From IMG/VR virus record IMGVR_UViG_3300020472_000030, positions 1 through 56,874 of that record: a stretch of 56,874 nucleotides of DNA. One strand, given 5' to 3'. How positions within the stretch are numbered: the stretch's first letter is position 1; each line of letters starts with the position of its first letter. The position numbers and the translations under genes are program-made. Positions 7,626 to 15,223 of the stretch are shown piece by piece. The notes under the pieces were generated by a model. The model saw only the letters and a program-made list of their open reading frames with translations. It was not told where the DNA came from and searched no databases. This DNA comes from a virus.

Positions 7626-8357
7626 TTAAGATGCTGCTGCTTTTTCCTTTTTAGCTGCACCATCATAGTCAGACGCTGTCAAACCTCTTCGGGTCAACAT
7701 AGTCTTAACACCGCGTGCAGTTTTGCCAATCGACTCTGCGATTGCTTCAACTGTCATGCCAGAAACATCTCCAAGTTCCTCAAGAGGATCGCTCTTGTTA
7801 GAGCCCTTGGTGTGCTCCTGACGGGGTATTGCATCAATATCACCAGAACGCAACAGGCTGAGAGCCTTGCCACGTACGCTATTTACGCTACGATCTAGAG
7901 CTTCTGCAATCGCCTCAACGAAAGCACCGTCATTAACCATAGATACGAACTTAGCTTCCTCATCGGGAGAGTAAGTTCTAACAGTCTCCACTTTGGGAGC
8001 TGGCTTAACATGGTCAGTAAGTTCCATAGAAAGGATCTTACCTTGGATAGACTTAGCACTAAATGCTCCGTCTTCGAAGTTAGAAGCAATCTGAGCATAG
8101 GTATACTCACCGCTATTGTCTGTGACAAAAGCAGAAAGGGTAGCTTCTTGAGCTTCAGAAAAAGCACGAGTGCTCTTTGCAGAAGCAAGTTCTACGTCAA
8201 AACCCATTTTTCTCAGTTTGCTAGAAACTGACCGTGTAGTAGTCTCAAGCTGGTCTGCAGCTTCTGCTACAGTAGCTTGTGATACTGGGGATTCATCACC
8301 GACGAAATTAGTGAGCTCGTCGGTACGCTCATCTGTCCACTTAGGCAACGTTGCCAT
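7626..8357 (-). CDS. Multi-repeat helix-turn-helix protein
   Basis: A 243-residue protein built from about four helix-turn-helix-like units. Recurrent pattern: a Trp/Tyr-containing opener, then V/IAEALxxSVxSVRGKxxxL (for example LDRSVNSVRGKALSL and IGKTARGVKTMLTRRG). The C-terminus is Lys/Ala-rich. The single-unit paralogues at 10830, 20316, 22002 and 25134 carry the same core. The family is common in marine phages; DNA binding is inferred from the fold-like pattern only. AGGAG precedes ATG 8357, which overlaps the ligase C-half gene by 17 bases. Confidence 0.75.
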   Translation of the reverse strand: MATLPKWTDERTDELTNFVGDESPVSQATVAEAADQLETTTRSVSSKLRKMGFDVELASAKSTRAFSEAQEATLSAFVTDNSGEYTYAQIASNFEDGAFSAKSIQGKILSMELTDHVKPAPKVETVRTYSPDEEAKFVSMVNDGAFVEAIAEALDRSVNSVRGKALSLLRSGDIDAIPRQEHTKGSNKSDPLEELGDVSGMTVEAIAESIGKTARGVKTMLTRRGLTASDYDGAAKKEKAAAS

Positions 8358-9111
8358 TATAGTCTCCTATCAATTCATTTAGACTTGTAATAATTGTTAT
8401 GCCCTTTTCTCGGGCTTGTTTTGTTTTTGCAGATTCTATGCCTGATTCATTTACTAAGAATATTACATCCTTAGCCATAGTTGCTTTTACTTGGTATCCT
8501 GCATAAGACAGGGCTTTTGTAGCATCTGCTTTAGTTTTGAAACTCGAAAGCTTACCACTAATACATACCGCTCCTTTGGTTTCAGTTGCGACTCTAGAAG
8601 CTTCAAATTCCCAGCTAAAGGGAAGGTCATTTAAACCACATTGAAACTCATCGTAGTACCAGCGAAGTAAGTTTTCCGTTGCTTTCGGCCCTAGACCTGC
8701 TGCTTTACACTTGTCCTCATCAATGTCAATGATATTCTTGAGCTTTGTGGACAATTTAGTTGCTGCCGTCTTTCCTATTAAAGGAATACTAAATGCTGGT
8801 AATAAAACATTCAAACTACTGTTCTTAGAATGATCTATTTCAACTACTAGCTTTTTTGCTAGTTTTTCAGAGGCAAGAGCATATTTACAAGTATTATAGT
8901 CTAAACTATAAATTTCGTGAAAGTTAGAAAGATCCAACTTTTCTATGCTCTTGGGGCCAAGCCCTTTGATCTTTAGGGTCTTTGCAAAATGCTCTATCCG
9001 TTTCTGGATTTGTGCAGGACACAAAGAGTTAACGCAATATAGCAAATCGTTTTGCCACTCAAGTGAGCTTTCACAAGAGGGACAAAATTCCGGTGCTTCT
9101 ATTGCCTGCAT
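8341..9111 (-). CDS. ligB: NAD+-dependent DNA ligase, C-terminal half (Zn finger, HhH, BRCT)
   Basis: The second half of a split LigA (256 aa). It has a four-Cys zinc finger (C10, C13, C26, C31), then helix-hairpin-helix motifs (IKGLGPKSIEKL, IPLIGKTAATKL, AAGLGPKATENLL), and a C-terminal BRCT domain beginning near KGAVCISGKLSSF. It lacks the nucleotidyltransferase core. ATG 9111 has AGAGGA upstream. A dedicated promoter lies in the 59-base gap separating it from the N-half gene. Split ligases with two subunits are known from T5-like phages, so this is a two-subunit enzyme rather than a decayed gene. The symbol follows that usage and is tentative. Confidence 0.88.
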   Translation of the reverse strand: MQAIEAPEFCPSCESSLEWQNDLLYCVNSLCPAQIQKRIEHFAKTLKIKGLGPKSIEKLDLSNFHEIYSLDYNTCKYALASEKLAKKLVVEIDHSKNSSLNVLLPAFSIPLIGKTAATKLSTKLKNIIDIDEDKCKAAGLGPKATENLLRWYYDEFQCGLNDLPFSWEFEASRVATETKGAVCISGKLSSFKTKADATKALSYAGYQVKATMAKDVIFLVNESGIESAKTKQAREKGITIITSLNELIGDYNGNVA

Positions 9112-9137
9112 AAAGATTCCTCTGAAATTGAAAACAT

Positions 9138-9166
9138 ATTATACGAAAATTTAGGTTCCATGTCAA
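9138..9166 (-). promoter_or_regulatory. Sigma-70 promoter between the ligase halves
   Basis: TTGACA, 17-base spacer, TATAAT on the minus strand, directly upstream of the C-half ligase gene. It allows the two subunits to be produced independently. It overlaps no coding sequence. Confidence 0.9.
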
Positions 9167-9169
9167 GAA

Positions 9170-10120
9170 TTATTTTTCCTCAACTCGTCGGACAATACGA
9201 GGAATAATTTCACCGCTTCGTATGACCTCGACTTGGCAACCAATTTCAAGACCTAACTCCTCAATGTGAGCCATATTGTGTAAGGTTGCTCTCTGAACAA
9301 GTGCATCCCCAATCATAACAGGGCTAAGTATTGCTACTGGTGTAACAACACCTGACTTACCTGTTTGCCACTCAACTCTCGATAGCGTGGTTACTACACC
9401 TTCTTTTTGAATTTTAAAGGCAAGCGACCCTCTAGGGTGATGAGAAGTAGAACCTTGTTTAGTCCAATATTCAATATTATCTATTCTGTATACTTCGCCA
9501 TCGGTTGGGTACTGTGACGCATCAACTGAGTTAACAGTTGAAAAACCAAGACTCTCTAACCAATTAAGAAGTACGCTCCAAGACTCGATAAATCCATGCG
9601 GTCTTAGCTCATATGCAACAAACCGTAGTTCATTACAACGAGGTATAAAGTCCCTAACTAATTTTAAGTTAAGCGACCCCGCCGCATAGTTACGAGCATT
9701 AGGTATAGAACTAGGAGCAACTACTTCGCCATCAATTTGTATTTTTTTATGAAAGTTGATGGTCTCTGGAACTAAATAGCTCATCTTATTTGAGATATCT
9801 ACTCCTATTTTTCCGTTTCCACGGGTAGTTGCTCTTACAAATTTCCCCTTATCGTATAATATTGATACTGCCGAACCATCCAACTTTGGACTAGAAATAA
9901 CTTCTTGGCCTTCATGTGAAGCGATCCAAGAACCTAATTCATCCTCGTCAAAAGTCTTTTTAAGTGACAGCATTGGAAATGAATGACGTACTCCATTATC
10001 TGGAGTATAACCTACAATTTCATCCTCATACAAGGCGTCCCACTCGGCGTCAGTTAAGGCACTGTCACCACCTTCGTAGTACATTCTCGCTGCTGATTTT
10101 TTGTTGGTATTCTCATTCAT
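9170..10120 (-). CDS. ligA: NAD+-dependent DNA ligase, N-terminal half (adenylation and OB domains)
   Basis: The catalytic half of a split NAD+ ligase (316 aa). A shortened domain Ia is visible (YYEGGDSALTDAEWDALYEDE; the Tyr/Asp motif contacts NMN), then the adenylated lysine in SPKLDGSA (K79), GNGKIGVDIS, IDGEVV, LAFKI, and an OB fold ending VIRSGEIIPRIVRRVEEK. The usual zinc finger, HhH and BRCT domains are in the next gene. ATG 10120 is only 9 bases after a -10 box and lacks a Shine-Dalgarno, so the message is nearly leaderless. Confidence 0.92.
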   Translation of the reverse strand: MNENTNKKSAARMYYEGGDSALTDAEWDALYEDEIVGYTPDNGVRHSFPMLSLKKTFDEDELGSWIASHEGQEVISSPKLDGSAVSILYDKGKFVRATTRGNGKIGVDISNKMSYLVPETINFHKKIQIDGEVVAPSSIPNARNYAAGSLNLKLVRDFIPRCNELRFVAYELRPHGFIESWSVLLNWLESLGFSTVNSVDASQYPTDGEVYRIDNIEYWTKQGSTSHHPRGSLAFKIQKEGVVTTLSRVEWQTGKSGVVTPVAILSPVMIGDALVQRATLHNMAHIEELGLEIGCQVEVIRSGEIIPRIVRRVEEK

Positions 10121-10129
10121 ATAAGATAT

Positions 10130-10158
10130 ATTATACTAGAAAATAAGGGTTAAGTCAA
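10130..10158 (-). promoter_or_regulatory. Sigma-70 promoter for ligase N-half
   Basis: TTGACT-17-TATAAT on the minus strand in the same CTTGAC...CTAGTATAATATA context as other promoters here. The -10 ends 9 bases before the ATG at 10120. Confidence 0.88.
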
Positions 10159-10170
10159 GAAAAATTTAAA

Positions 10171-10479
10171 CTAATCAGGTAAATAAATTGATTTTATTAA
10201 GTCTTGAAAGTTTTCTTCAATTATTTGTTTCGACTCGGCTAAGGATAGTATCTCAGTGAGGGCACGAAACAGCTCTCTGGTGTTGTTAAAGTCGATGGGC
10301 ATTGCAATTCCATCAGGTGTAGGCTTCCATTCTTCATCAAAATCCATGTAATACTTCCTAAGATGAAGGTACTCAATACCACGAAAAGTACTAACGACCA
10401 CTCGTATTTGGGTTTGTTTTTCTTCGTCATAATGAATTACATGCTCATAGACTGCCGGTGCTTCATATATCTGTATCAT
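10171..10479 (-). CDS. PC4-like ssDNA-binding protein
   Basis: A 102-residue protein whose centre matches the PC4/Sub1 fold signature: VVSTFRGIEYLHLRKYYMD, then a Trp, KPTPDGIAMPIDF and a C-terminal helix rich in Leu/Ala. Members bind melted or single-stranded DNA; T5-like phages carry one. It lies between the ligase and a small conserved gene in the replication block, which suits a replication or recombination role. It overlaps the upstream gene by 4 bases. Confidence 0.75.
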   Translation of the reverse strand: MIQIYEAPAVYEHVIHYDEEKQTQIRVVVSTFRGIEYLHLRKYYMDFDEEWKPTPDGIAMPIDFNNTRELFRALTEILSLAESKQIIEENFQDLIKSIYLPD

Positions 10480-10742
10480 ACTTCATTCTTCAATACAGAT
10501 GACAAGGGCACAACACTGGTCACATTCTTAGGTTTTAACAAACGATAAGAATCCGTATCCCAGCAAAACAACAGCAGGGTTTCTTCGGATTCTTTCGCTC
10601 GATTTTTCTTGCCTTTGATATACTCGGTGCTAAAGTCTAAGGTACATACATTGTACTTTAACTTCTTTGAGTTCTCACTACGATAGGTAATGATTGCATC
10701 ACCACAATCGTTGACAAGATTGGCTAGTTCGTCCTTTTTCAC
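10476..10742 (-). CDS. Conserved small phage protein (88 aa), GTG start
   Basis: GTG at 10742 with GGAG 4 bases upstream. The product ends with a pattern that I associate with many small phage proteins (FCWDTDSYRLLKPKNVTSVVPL), probably an SH3-like beta barrel. Central residues are basic (KGKKNRAKESEE). The biochemical function is unknown. It is coupled to the PC4-like gene by a 4-base overlap. Confidence 0.6.
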   Translation of the reverse strand: MKKDELANLVNDCGDAIITYRSENSKKLKYNVCTLDFSTEYIKGKKNRAKESEETLLLFCWDTDSYRLLKPKNVTSVVPLSSVLKNEV

Positions 10743-10793
10743 GACGCTCCTTAGTCAGGTAGGTAAAATCTTTTACTGCCCTACACATTGGAG

Positions 10794-10823
10794 CAAAAAA
10801 TACCTCGGGGGTTTCACCCGAGG
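10794..10823 (-). terminator. Rho-independent terminator
   Basis: On the minus strand CCTCGGG/CCCGAGG form a 7-bp GC stem with a 7-base loop, followed by TATTTTTTG. It lies 7 bases beyond the stop of the HTH gene at 10830-11174, isolating that gene's transcript from the one downstream. Confidence 0.85.
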
Positions 10824-10829
10824 GAAGCA

Positions 10830-11174
10830 CTAGTCAGCCATTAGGCCCGCAAAGTATTGTGCGGCTTTGCCAGTCATTTTGGATATAATATCCATGTCTG
10901 GCTCTAAGCCCTTGTCTGTAATAGCAGCTACTAATGAGTCTTGTGCTGCCTGCTTAGAAACTCGAGAGCCACCTGTAGAAGCTCCCCCATTCCCAGTTGC
11001 TTGAGCCTTTTTTACATAGACTCCAGCTTTTGTCAAAATCATACGAACCCCGTTTGGGCTTTCCTGAAGTTCGTCTGCTATTTCTTTTACTATCTCCATT
11101 GAAGTTTCAGGAGTTGGATCCTGTGCTTCATACATCTCTACGGCTTGCGCCTTTTTGTCGTCATCCCACGCCAT
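10830..11174 (-). CDS. Small HTH-family protein (114 aa)
   Basis: Member of the phage HTH family amplified in this genome: N-terminal WDDDKKAQAVEMYEAQDP, then VKEIADELQESPNGVRMILTKAGVYVKK, and a variable C-terminal tail. Start set at ATG 11174, with AGAGGA upstream and about 70 bases downstream of the predicted transcription start; the frame opens further to 11279, but that stretch overlaps the promoter. It is expressed alone between promoter 11251-11279 and terminator 10794-10823. Likely a small DNA-binding protein; target unknown. Confidence 0.75.
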   Translation of the reverse strand: MAWDDDKKAQAVEMYEAQDPTPETSMEIVKEIADELQESPNGVRMILTKAGVYVKKAQATGNGGASTGGSRVSKQAAQDSLVAAITDKGLEPDMDIISKMTGKAAQYFAGLMAD

Positions 11175-11250
11175 TTTGCGTTTTCCTCTTGTTTGTTGTT
11201 GCTGGAAATAAAATCGGTCGCCCATTGGTTTCCTCATTTTTAATAGTAGT

Positions 11251-11279
11251 ATTATCTCACGAATTAACGTTTGTGTCAA
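11251..11279 (-). promoter_or_regulatory. Promoter, GATAAT class
   Basis: TTGACA-17-GATAAT on the minus strand with the context CGTGAGATAATA, a sub-class seen again at 19338, 21198, 21511 and 22377. It drives the HTH gene ending at 10830. Confidence 0.85.
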
Positions 11280-11298
11280 GAACTTTTTTTGCTTTGCC

Positions 11299-11949
11299 CT
11301 AGATTTTTTCGAGATTAATTCCGTGTTCTTCTAGGTGAGTTAATTTTCCTAAATCACAGGCTAATGAGGCTGCATAATACCCACCTTTTACAAGTTCCTC
11401 GGTGTTTTCAAGTACATATATATAGTAACACTTACTTGAATACTTTTTCATGTAGTCTATTTCACCTGCTTCTTTTTCTACTAATGCAGGTGAATGATAA
11501 AAAGCAGACCAGACAGTTTCTCCTGCACTAAATTCTTCGGATACACATTGATCTGGTAAAAATGCATAACCTTTTCGATCTTCTATTGCAGCAGGTCGTG
11601 TTGGTACTCCTACTCTATCAAGGATACCTTTTACAAACCCTGCAGAACGATACATACTTTGAGAAATTTCAGAAATAGACTCGCCCCGTAGGTACGACTG
11701 TATTGCGTCTTTTATCTCTCCTATAGTTGCTCTTGTACCTTTTAGTTGTGCTTTTCGTTTGGCTTTGTACTCGTTTCGTTCATTAAACTCATCAAGAATT
11801 TTATTTAGACGGGTCGTGTTGTAGGAGATATTCAAAATCTCGCACGCTTCTTTTTTCGTTATTGGACGTTCCCCTGACAGCAGATTCATAACATGTTGAA
11901 TGTTTTCCTGTGTCAGTTTCTCGTGATCTTTCTTCTTCACTCTTGGCAA
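11299..11949 (-). CDS. HTH-containing hypothetical protein (216 aa), TTG start
   Basis: The N-terminal half shows two HTH-like segments (KKEACEILNISYNTTRLNKILDEF and ISEISQSMYRSAGFVKGILDRVG), separated by a basic linker. The C-terminal half contains KKYSSKCYYIYVLENTEE and may form a separate alpha/beta unit. TTG at 11949 has GGAGGA 8 bases upstream. The first 149 bases overlap the preceding gene in another frame, an unusually long overlap. DNA binding is plausible; no named family recognised. Confidence 0.65.
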   Translation of the reverse strand: MPRVKKKDHEKLTQENIQHVMNLLSGERPITKKEACEILNISYNTTRLNKILDEFNERNEYKAKRKAQLKGTRATIGEIKDAIQSYLRGESISEISQSMYRSAGFVKGILDRVGVPTRPAAIEDRKGYAFLPDQCVSEEFSAGETVWSAFYHSPALVEKEAGEIDYMKKYSSKCYYIYVLENTEELVKGGYYAASLACDLGKLTHLEEHGINLEKI

Positions 11950-12226
11950 TTAATTCATCCTCCAATTTAAATAGTAAACAGCACATAGCATGAGCAAGGT
12001 GTGATAACCCCGTCTCTTCATCGTTTTCTTCCCCGTCTATATGTGCAAAGATATGCCTCAAAGCAGCACTTGTGTATCTGTTTTGTAGATCATCTACTTT
12101 ACGCCAATTTTCGGGATCGTACTTTTCCGCACCATAAGTAAGAACTTTTCCTACTTCTAATATGGATTTAGGAGGTAATAGGTACAACTTCGGTTTATCT
12201 CCATCATACTTTCTACCTTCGCTCAT
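11801..12226 (-). CDS. dATP/dGTP diphosphohydrolase-like protein (DUF5664 type)
   Basis: The first ~95 residues carry the strong family pattern GRKYDGDKPKLYLLPPKSILEVGKVLTYGAEKYDPENW, then RYTSAALRHIFAHIDGEENDEETGLSHLAHAMCCLLF. In the family this domain is linked to dATP/dGTP diphosphohydrolase activity and dNTP-pool control. The last ~45 residues are charged and overlap the next gene. Start taken at ATG 12226 with GGGGG upstream, 3 bases after the previous stop. With ThyX and MazG it forms a nucleotide-metabolism set. Confidence 0.8.
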   Translation of the reverse strand: MSEGRKYDGDKPKLYLLPPKSILEVGKVLTYGAEKYDPENWRKVDDLQNRYTSAALRHIFAHIDGEENDEETGLSHLAHAMCCLLFKLEDELIAKSEEERSRETDTGKHSTCYESAVRGTSNNEKRSVRDFEYLLQHDPSK

Positions 12227-12228
12227 GT

Positions 12229-12468
12229 TTACCCCCAAGGTAACAAGGTCATACCAATCATATTTAGTATAACCTCAATTAAAATAAAAAATATTAAGCC
12301 TACTCCTATCTGCCATGCCCACCACTTCCAGCCTTCTAAATTAGAAGCCCAAGTAGCTAATTTACTTTCTCTGGCTTTGTCATAGGCTCCACTCTTTTCA
12401 CCTATTCTTTCAGCCCAATAATTTGGACTAACTATGTTCTTTAGTCCTTTGAGTATTTTAACTATCAC
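12229..12468 (-). CDS. Small membrane protein (79 aa), GTG start
   Basis: An amphipathic, charged N-terminal half is followed by one clear membrane segment (WQIGVGLIFFILIEVILNMIGM). GTG at 12468 overlaps the stop of the upstream 50-residue gene (GTGA), so translation is probably coupled; no independent Shine-Dalgarno at good spacing. It could be a holin or lysis regulator, as it lies in the same strand unit as the lysis genes, but that is only positional. Confidence 0.6.
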   Translation of the reverse strand: MIVKILKGLKNIVSPNYWAERIGEKSGAYDKARESKLATWASNLEGWKWWAWQIGVGLIFFILIEVILNMIGMTLLPWG

Positions 12469-12617
12469 CTTTTAGGCCGATACCAGTTTCTACATTGAAC
12501 CATATTATCAAATTCACCCGTTGAGACTCCCTGTCTGCAGGTTTCATTCAGTTCTTTATTGCCAGGCTCAAAAATTGCAACCACGGTTAAAACCCCAATA
12601 ATTATTAGATAATCCAT
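12465..12617 (-). CDS. 50-residue protein with N-terminal hydrophobic segment
   Basis: ATG 12617 has AAGGAG 6 bases upstream. The N-terminus is hydrophobic (DYLIIIGVLTVVAIF), then a polar part with two cysteines in CRQGVSTGEFDNMVQC. It is probably a membrane-anchored or exported small protein with a possible disulfide. A 16-base stretch of its coding sequence recurs with one mismatch at about 19930-19945. It is coupled to the next gene by GTGA overlap. Confidence 0.65.
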   Translation of the reverse strand: MDYLIIIGVLTVVAIFEPGNKELNETCRQGVSTGEFDNMVQCRNWYRPKR

Positions 12618-12632
12618 TTGTACTCCTTACTT

Positions 12633-13205
12633 TTACCGAGATATTCGTTGTTGGTAATCTGCTTCATCTTCACGCCACCAAGGTGGCTTGTCTCGGTACT
12701 TCCATGAAGCAAACGTTGCTTTATCTTTGTGATAAAATTTTCGGTATGATACTACTGCATCAACTCCTTTGAGTTCCTCAGGCATAGCTTGAGCGAAAGG
12801 TGTGAGTCCAATTCGTGGTATAGATAAGGGCTCGGGTAGCTTGAGTATGACGTCATGCACTGATCTATGGCTTTTACCGTATCGGTATCCATACTCATCA
12901 TTGAGTGCAGTTGCATAACAGTGTAACCACTCGAAATTATCCATGCTAGTACGACTCCAGATAGTACAAGGATGGTTGTGCATTGTAGGTAAGTAAGGGA
13001 AGTCCCTTGGCTCATTTTGTTTTTTCTCTCTTAATAAAGCTAACTGTTCCTTGGTCAGCTTCTTGGGTACATACCCTAAGTATTTATCAACCCACATATT
13101 TGTACAAAGCATTTGAGCCGCCTCTAAAGGCATTTTGACAATATGTTTGTCAACATGATACTCTGCACATCTATCATGGTTTTGGTCTAATATAAAGATA
13201 TTCAT
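12633..13205 (-). CDS. Conserved phage protein of unknown function (190 aa)
   Basis: Begins MNIFILDQNHDRCAEYHVDKHIVKM, a pattern I recognise from many T4-like and marine phage genomes, with HNHPCTIWSRTSMDNFEWL and a C-terminal FASWKYRDKPPWW. The conserved His/Cys/Asp/Trp residues suggest an enzyme or nucleic-acid-related protein, but no activity is established to my knowledge. It is a full-length family member. ATG 13205 follows the previous stop by 7 bases. Confidence 0.7.
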   Translation of the reverse strand: MNIFILDQNHDRCAEYHVDKHIVKMPLEAAQMLCTNMWVDKYLGYVPKKLTKEQLALLREKKQNEPRDFPYLPTMHNHPCTIWSRTSMDNFEWLHCYATALNDEYGYRYGKSHRSVHDVILKLPEPLSIPRIGLTPFAQAMPEELKGVDAVVSYRKFYHKDKATFASWKYRDKPPWWREDEADYQQRISR

Positions 13206-13212
13206 AAGCTAC

Positions 13213-13689
13213 TTACTTTATTTCCTTAGCTTGACATGCCATTGCTTCAACCATAGGAAGTAAGTTTTTTGCAATTAAATTATGTTCCTTTAAAATATCA
13301 AGCGATACCATACGCATTGAACTTTGTTGCTCATAAATACGCTCTATAACTTTTTCCGTACAGACAGGCGAAGGTTCAATTTGATACGTGTCAGCTATTC
13401 GCTCCTTAATCTCTAATTCGTTAGCTACTGCTATTAGTTTCTTTTTTAGTGCAGCTCCTTTGGTTAATTGCTCTGATACTCTCCAATCTGTTACTTTCTG
13501 AATAAATTGAGTAATAGTAGAATGTTTTTCACCCATCTTTAAATGTCGTTGTACAAGATTCTGCTGTTCATAAGTCCATACTAACTTAAGCATTTCTTCC
13601 AGAGTTACTTTAGAGTAGCCTTCTCTCTCATTCTTTTGTGCGACTGTCAGTGCACCCAACAGTATGTTTAACGTCTCTTCGTGTTTCAC
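13213..13689 (-). CDS. Hypothetical helical protein (158 aa), GTG start
   Basis: GTG at 13689 with AAGGAG 7 bases upstream. The protein is predicted to be mostly helical, with many Glu/Lys/Gln/Leu and coiled-coil-like segments (TLEEMLKLVWTYEQQNLVQRHL). First gene after promoter 13750-13778. No known domain. The start codon lies in an imperfect palindrome (TGTTTCACCGTGAAACT) that may be a protein-binding site or coincidence. Confidence 0.6.
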   Translation of the reverse strand: MKHEETLNILLGALTVAQKNEREGYSKVTLEEMLKLVWTYEQQNLVQRHLKMGEKHSTITQFIQKVTDWRVSEQLTKGAALKKKLIAVANELEIKERIADTYQIEPSPVCTEKVIERIYEQQSSMRMVSLDILKEHNLIAKNLLPMVEAMACQAKEIK

Positions 13690-13749
13690 CGTGAAACTCC
13701 TTATAATAATTCCGTGAAAATTAGATTAAAAATTAATCTTTCAACATAT

Positions 13750-13778
13750 ATTATACGGTAAAATAACCTCAATGTCAA
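13750..13778 (-). promoter_or_regulatory. Sigma-70 promoter
   Basis: TTGACA-17-TATAAT on the minus strand, in the context GTTCTTGACAT...CCGTATAATATA. It drives the unit 13689 to 11299. The ~60-base leader contains a small AT hairpin (AGATTAatttTTAATCT). Confidence 0.9.
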
Positions 13779-13809
13779 GAACTTTTGATAAAGTGGGGGA
13801 GTAGTTTCT

Positions 13810-14484
13810 CTAGTTATTCTCTTTATCTACCGCTTTTCGAACAGTTGGAAAATGTGTTCCTATAACATCCCAGCACTTTTTAGCTATATTAGCGTGTTCT
13901 TGTTGTGTCCCATTAGCCGTTCTCAGCCCACAATAATGGATCCAACTACGTAATGTTCCCGCCATATAGAGAGTAGTACCTGTCATTCCTTCTGGTAATA
14001 CTGCTCTTGCTTGTTCTTTTGCGATACCTGCTTTTAAGGCTGCCTCATATGCTTCTCTAGCAGTTTGCAATACAGCCGCTTGATTCATAGAGAAGTCTTC
14101 ATTAACACGCCTATGGTACTCATCTTCATAGTCTAGTCCGATGCTGTTTTGTCTATTTTTTTCGTCTTGCAGGCGTGATTCTCGTATTTCAAACGTATCA
14201 CTTACAGCATAGCGCTGGCTAAACTCTTGAAAAGAAAAACTTCGGTGACGTACTATTTGGTGGGAAATATCTCTTGTGGTCTGAATCTCCATAGTAAGAG
14301 ATACCATCTCAAAAGGACTCCAATGTCCGTGTTTGATTAAGTACGCTAACAGCTGAGAGGCTGTCTTTTTATTGTTTTGGTTATTAGGATTACTTACTCT
14401 TGCACAGTAAGCTATAAATTCATCAGCCGAAGAACAGTCTGTAATTGCCGACGGCTTGCTTAGAGCTACTAAAGCTACATTCAT
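13810..14484 (-). CDS. thyX: FAD-dependent thymidylate synthase ThyX
   Basis: ThyX of 224 residues, typical length. The ThyX signature RHRSFSFQEFSQRY is at residues 79-92, preceded by HWSPFEMVSLTMEI, and a C-terminal RSWIHYCGLR motif binds substrate. It makes dTMP from dUMP using methylene-tetrahydrofolate and FAD/NADPH, supplying thymidine for phage replication. It begins 3 bases after the lysozyme stop, so the lysis and nucleotide genes share a transcript. Confidence 0.95.
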   Translation of the reverse strand: MNVALVALSKPSAITDCSSADEFIAYCARVSNPNNQNNKKTASQLLAYLIKHGHWSPFEMVSLTMEIQTTRDISHQIVRHRSFSFQEFSQRYAVSDTFEIRESRLQDEKNRQNSIGLDYEDEYHRRVNEDFSMNQAAVLQTAREAYEAALKAGIAKEQARAVLPEGMTGTTLYMAGTLRSWIHYCGLRTANGTQQEHANIAKKCWDVIGTHFPTVRKAVDKENN

Positions 14485-14486
14485 TT

Positions 14487-14930
14487 TTATACATTTTCCA
14501 GTCTAGTCATTAATCTTTCAGCTCGTTTTCGTACTTGACGGTACCACTTAGAGTCTCGTCCTTCAACGGCTGCCCGTGCCCACATTCCTTCTTCTAGGGC
14601 TGCATTCATTTTAATAAATTTACTTAATCTGGGGCGACCCATATTAAACATCATATTTGCCAGGATCTGCTGGACTTCGTCGGGCCACTCATAGAACCTG
14701 TTTCCGTATAAAGTTCCACATTCGAGGATACAGGTTTCAATGTCTCTTTTGAGACACTCATCGACTCTTTCACTACTGACTGGCGTTCCAACTGGTCTGC
14801 CGTGTTCCTCGTCGTCTTTGAGGACAAGATGACCGACTCCAAACGTTGGATAGCCGAGATGGTCATTGTAGATTTCATGCATTACTCCTTCATCATACTT
14901 TAACTGTTCAATCAGTTTTTCTTTATTCAT
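14487..14930 (-). CDS. Endolysin, T4-type lysozyme (GH24)
   Basis: Glycoside hydrolase family 24 muramidase of 147 residues. The catalytic triad E14, D23 and T29 (DEG...YNDHLGYPTFGVGHL) keeps exactly the spacing of T4 lysozyme E11/D20/T26. The C-terminal half has the conserved NMMFNMGRPRLSKF and a RAxRL end. There is no signal peptide, so it needs a holin for release to the periplasm. It lies next to the spanin pair, completing a lysis cassette. Confidence 0.95.
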   Translation of the reverse strand: MNKEKLIEQLKYDEGVMHEIYNDHLGYPTFGVGHLVLKDDEEHGRPVGTPVSSERVDECLKRDIETCILECGTLYGNRFYEWPDEVQQILANMMFNMGRPRLSKFIKMNAALEEGMWARAAVEGRDSKWYRQVRKRAERLMTRLENV

Positions 14931-15223
14931 TAATACACCTTAACTAAGTCCCAATTCATGGGCTCTTCAGATTTTATTTCTATTATCTGATTTTCATCAT
15001 CTTTGAACTTGATAAATTTCGGTTTCAAACTATAAAACTTTGAAGCTTTATAGTGCTTAGGTTCCCTACTATATATCTCATTACCTCTTTCATCAACTAC
15101 TTTAGAAGCAACAAAATAGATTGTCAACTTATATTCTTCATATATAAGTGTTTTCCACCAGCGTACTAGCCAGTTGTCTTTTACTTCATGTTCGATCTTT
15201 TCAAAATCTTCATCAACTATCAT
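14930..15223 (-). CDS. Hypothetical protein in lysis cassette (97 aa)
   Basis: Soluble protein with an amphipathic N-terminus (WLVRWWKTLIYEEYKLTIYF) and a Lys/Asp-rich C-terminal half. It overlaps the spanin gene by 11 bases and the lysozyme start by 1 base. AGAGAC precedes ATG 15223. It is not recognised; the position suggests a lysis accessory role. Confidence 0.6.
   Translation of the reverse strand: MIVDEDFEKIEHEVKDNWLVRWWKTLIYEEYKLTIYFVASKVVDERGNEIYSREPKHYKASKFYSLKPKFIKFKDDENQIIEIKSEEPMNWDLVKVY

Noticed and set aside
13682-13698. Palindrome TGTTTCACCGTGAAACT resembling parS
   Set aside because: It has an extra C in the centre, so the half-site spacing is wrong for ParB, and it contains the GTG start and ribosome-site flank of the gene at 13213-13689.
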